Shown here piece by piece: positions 4,327 through 5,654 of a DNA stretch of 5,654 bases. Numbering within the stretch: position 1 is the first letter of the stretch; each line of letters opens with the position of its first letter. The notes below the pieces were generated by a model that had not been told where the DNA came from, searched no databases, and was given only the letters and a program-made list of their open reading frames with translations. A program made the translations under genes and the position numbers. The stretch comes from Eubacterium sp. Lineage in GTDB: Bacteria; Bacillota; Clostridia; Lachnospirales; Lachnospiraceae. Where the stretch lies: assembly GCA_017445525.1 (NCBI GenBank), contig JAFSTZ010000427.1:1-5654 (forward strand). Reading direction: 5' to 3'.

Positions 4327-5654
4327 CTATAAAGTGACATCCCCCATATATTGATATATCTTTTTCAAAAGTCGCTTATCTTGATTTTTCGTGCCGTGGA
4401 ACGAGTCTTTTTCATTTGTCAAGTCATTTATGTCCAAAAAAAGTTTTTCCAAAGAATATTCCTTTGCTTCCGCAGATGCCGCCTCCAGGATCCGGGCGTC
4501 CTCATATATATCCGCAAGTGCAAATATCTTCTCGCCACTCTGCAGCGTTCCGAAAAGATCTCCCTGACCACGTCTCTTCAGATCCTCGTCAGCAACCTTG
4601 AATCCGTCGTTGGTCCTCTCGACTATCTGCAGGCGTTCCCTGATCTCGTCGCTGTCGACTCCCATCATAAATATACAGTAAGACTGTGCGCTCCCTCTGC
4701 CTATCCTTCCACGCAGCTGATGTAGTGCTGCAAGGCCGAATCTCTCTGCATTCTCGATAAGCATGGTGGTCGCGTTCGGGACGTCTATACCGACCTCGAT
4801 AACGGTTGTCGAGACCAGGATATCGATCTCATGGTCGGAAAATCGCCTCATGATATCGTCCTTCTCACTCTGTTTCATGCGCCCATGCAGCATGGCTACA
4901 CGGATTTCTCTACTCGGGCTTGCGGTTTCACCTGTTTCATCAGGTGTATCAGTTGGTGCACCGATATTTCTGTCCGGCTCATCTCCCGTCGCATCCTGTA
5001 CCATACTTCCGTCCGCATGAGTTGATGTGCCGGTGTTTTTATTAAGCTCATCCCTCAGTTCCTCGGTATAGATGGTGACGTTCTGCAGCTCCGACTCCTC
5101 GTCATCCTCTATCATCGGGCATATCACATAGCACTGCTCGCCCTCGGCCACTCTTTTTTTCATAAAGTCGTGAGCCTTTTTCCTGAAGGATGTTCCAACA
5201 AGAGCGTTCTTGATCGGGAGCCTGTTTGCAGGCTTCTCATCGATTACGGTCAGATCCATATCCCCGTAGAGTATCAGCGCCAGAGTCCTGGGGATGGGCG
5301 TAGCACTCATCGCGAGCACATGCGGTTCTGTTCCTTTTTTAGAAAAATCCTCTCTCTGCCTTACCCCGAATCTGTGCTGCTCATCAGTCACAACCAGTGC
5401 AAGATCCTTAAACTCTACATCATCCTGGATCAATGCATGAGTACCGATGACGATATCTGCCTCGCCTGACTTCAGCTTTGCTTTTACTTCCTTCTTTTGC
5501 TTGGCAGTCATGGATCCGGTAAGCAACTCAATATTTATACTACTGTTGTCTACGACGATTTTACAAGGTTCTCCTCTTGTAGAATCACCTTGAGCATCCT
5601 CTCCGGAAGTCGATTTCAAAAGCTCTTCAAAAGTCTTTTTGTGCTGATTTGCAA
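4327..5654 (-). CDS. recG: ATP-dependent DNA helicase RecG, C-terminal part (N-terminus outside the window)
   Basis: The visible 441 residues cover the C-terminal part of RecG, which in E. coli has 693 residues. The enzyme remodels stalled replication forks and branch-migrates Holliday junctions. The frame stays open to the right edge and reads ANQHKKTFEELL there, the region after helicase motif Ia; the wedge domain and Walker A are beyond the edge. Visible motifs are GTHALIQ, DEQHRFG (motif II, about 5385-5365), SATPIPRT (motif III, 5307-5284), LHGRM, STTVIEVGIDVPNAT (motif V), LHQLRGRIGRG (motif VI) and the C-terminal DLKRRGQGDLFGTLQSG region. Two hydrophilic insertions are unusual: about 18 residues near 5560-5613 and about 45 residues near 4909-5043, rich in Thr, Ser, Gly, Asp and Glu. 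Both precede the strand leading to a conserved LLTGS or LHGRM motif, so they probably form surface loops that leave the fold intact. The TTG at 5619 is not the start. The stop is TAG. Confidence 0.95.
   Translation of the reverse strand, partial: ANQHKKTFEELLKSTSGEDAQGDSTRGEPCKIVVDNSSINIELLTGSMTAKQKKEVKAKLKSGEADIVIGTHALIQDDVEFKDLALVVTDEQHRFGVRQREDFSKKGTEPHVLAMSATPIPRTLALILYGDMDLTVIDEKPANRLPIKNALVGTSFRKKAHDFMKKRVAEGEQCYVICPMIEDDEESELQNVTIYTEELRDELNKNTGTSTHADGSMVQDATGDEPDRNIGAPTDTPDETGETASPSREIRVAMLHGRMKQSEKDDIMRRFSDHEIDILVSTTVIEVGIDVPNATTMLIENAERFGLAALHQLRGRIGRGSAQSYCIFMMGVDSDEIRERLQIVERTNDGFKVADEDLKRRGQGDLFGTLQSGEKIFALADIYEDARILEAASAEAKEYSLEKLFLDINDLTNEKDSFHGTKNQDKRLLKKIYQYMGDVTL

Noticed and set aside
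5617..5619. TTG as the start of a shorter RecG-like protein
   Set aside because: The frame remains open to the window edge and encodes conserved RecG residues (ANQHKKTFEEL) upstream, so the gene starts outside the window.

Overview
The window looks like a chromosomal housekeeping stretch from a Gram-positive anaerobe, most likely a gut- or rumen-type Lachnospiraceae (Clostridia). The evidence is protein style (RecG, RsmD and AckA of clostridial type), purine-rich Shine-Dalgarno sites, sigma-A type promoters, use of TTG starts, and a secreted protein with a Thr/Pro/Lys linker typical of that family. The genus is inference. All genes lie on the minus strand, so transcription runs from right to left.

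Layout in transcription order: (1) 5654-4327, the C-terminal helicase half of RecG, cut by the window edge and carrying two unusual hydrophilic insertions. (2) 4326-4149, a 178-bp gap with a well-formed promoter (TTGAAA, 17 bp, TATACT) and a roughly 100-nt leader with inverted repeats. (3) 4148-3594, rsmD, a 16S rRNA methyltransferase. (4) 3575-2901, a coiled-coil, DivIVA-like or 'ATPase subunit-like' protein of unknown function. (5) 2900-2827, an AT-rich gap. (6) 2826-1630, a complete acetate kinase gene, ackA. (7) 1617-349, a secreted protein made of a signal peptide, an Ig-like domain, a repetitive Thr/Pro linker and an NlpC/P60-like cysteine peptidase domain. It starts at TTG only 12 nt after ackA. 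(8) 329-297, an intrinsic terminator. (9) 252-224, a strong promoter (TTGACG, 17 bp, TATAAT) driving (10) 173-1, the start of a receiver-like protein cut by the left edge.

The likely transcription unit is rsmD, coiled-coil gene, ackA, cell-wall hydrolase, ending at the hairpin near 300-330. ackA may also have its own weak promoter. The genes do not form an obvious single pathway: rRNA modification, an envelope or division-type coiled-coil protein, acetate/ATP metabolism and wall remodelling. The rsmD-coaD adjacency common in Firmicutes is missing here.

No mobile element, CRISPR array, tRNA, rRNA or clear riboswitch was seen. I do not see convincing evidence of an undescribed multi-gene system. 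The most unusual items are the insertions in RecG, the coupling of ackA to a modular wall hydrolase, and the non-canonical receiver-like protein at the left edge.
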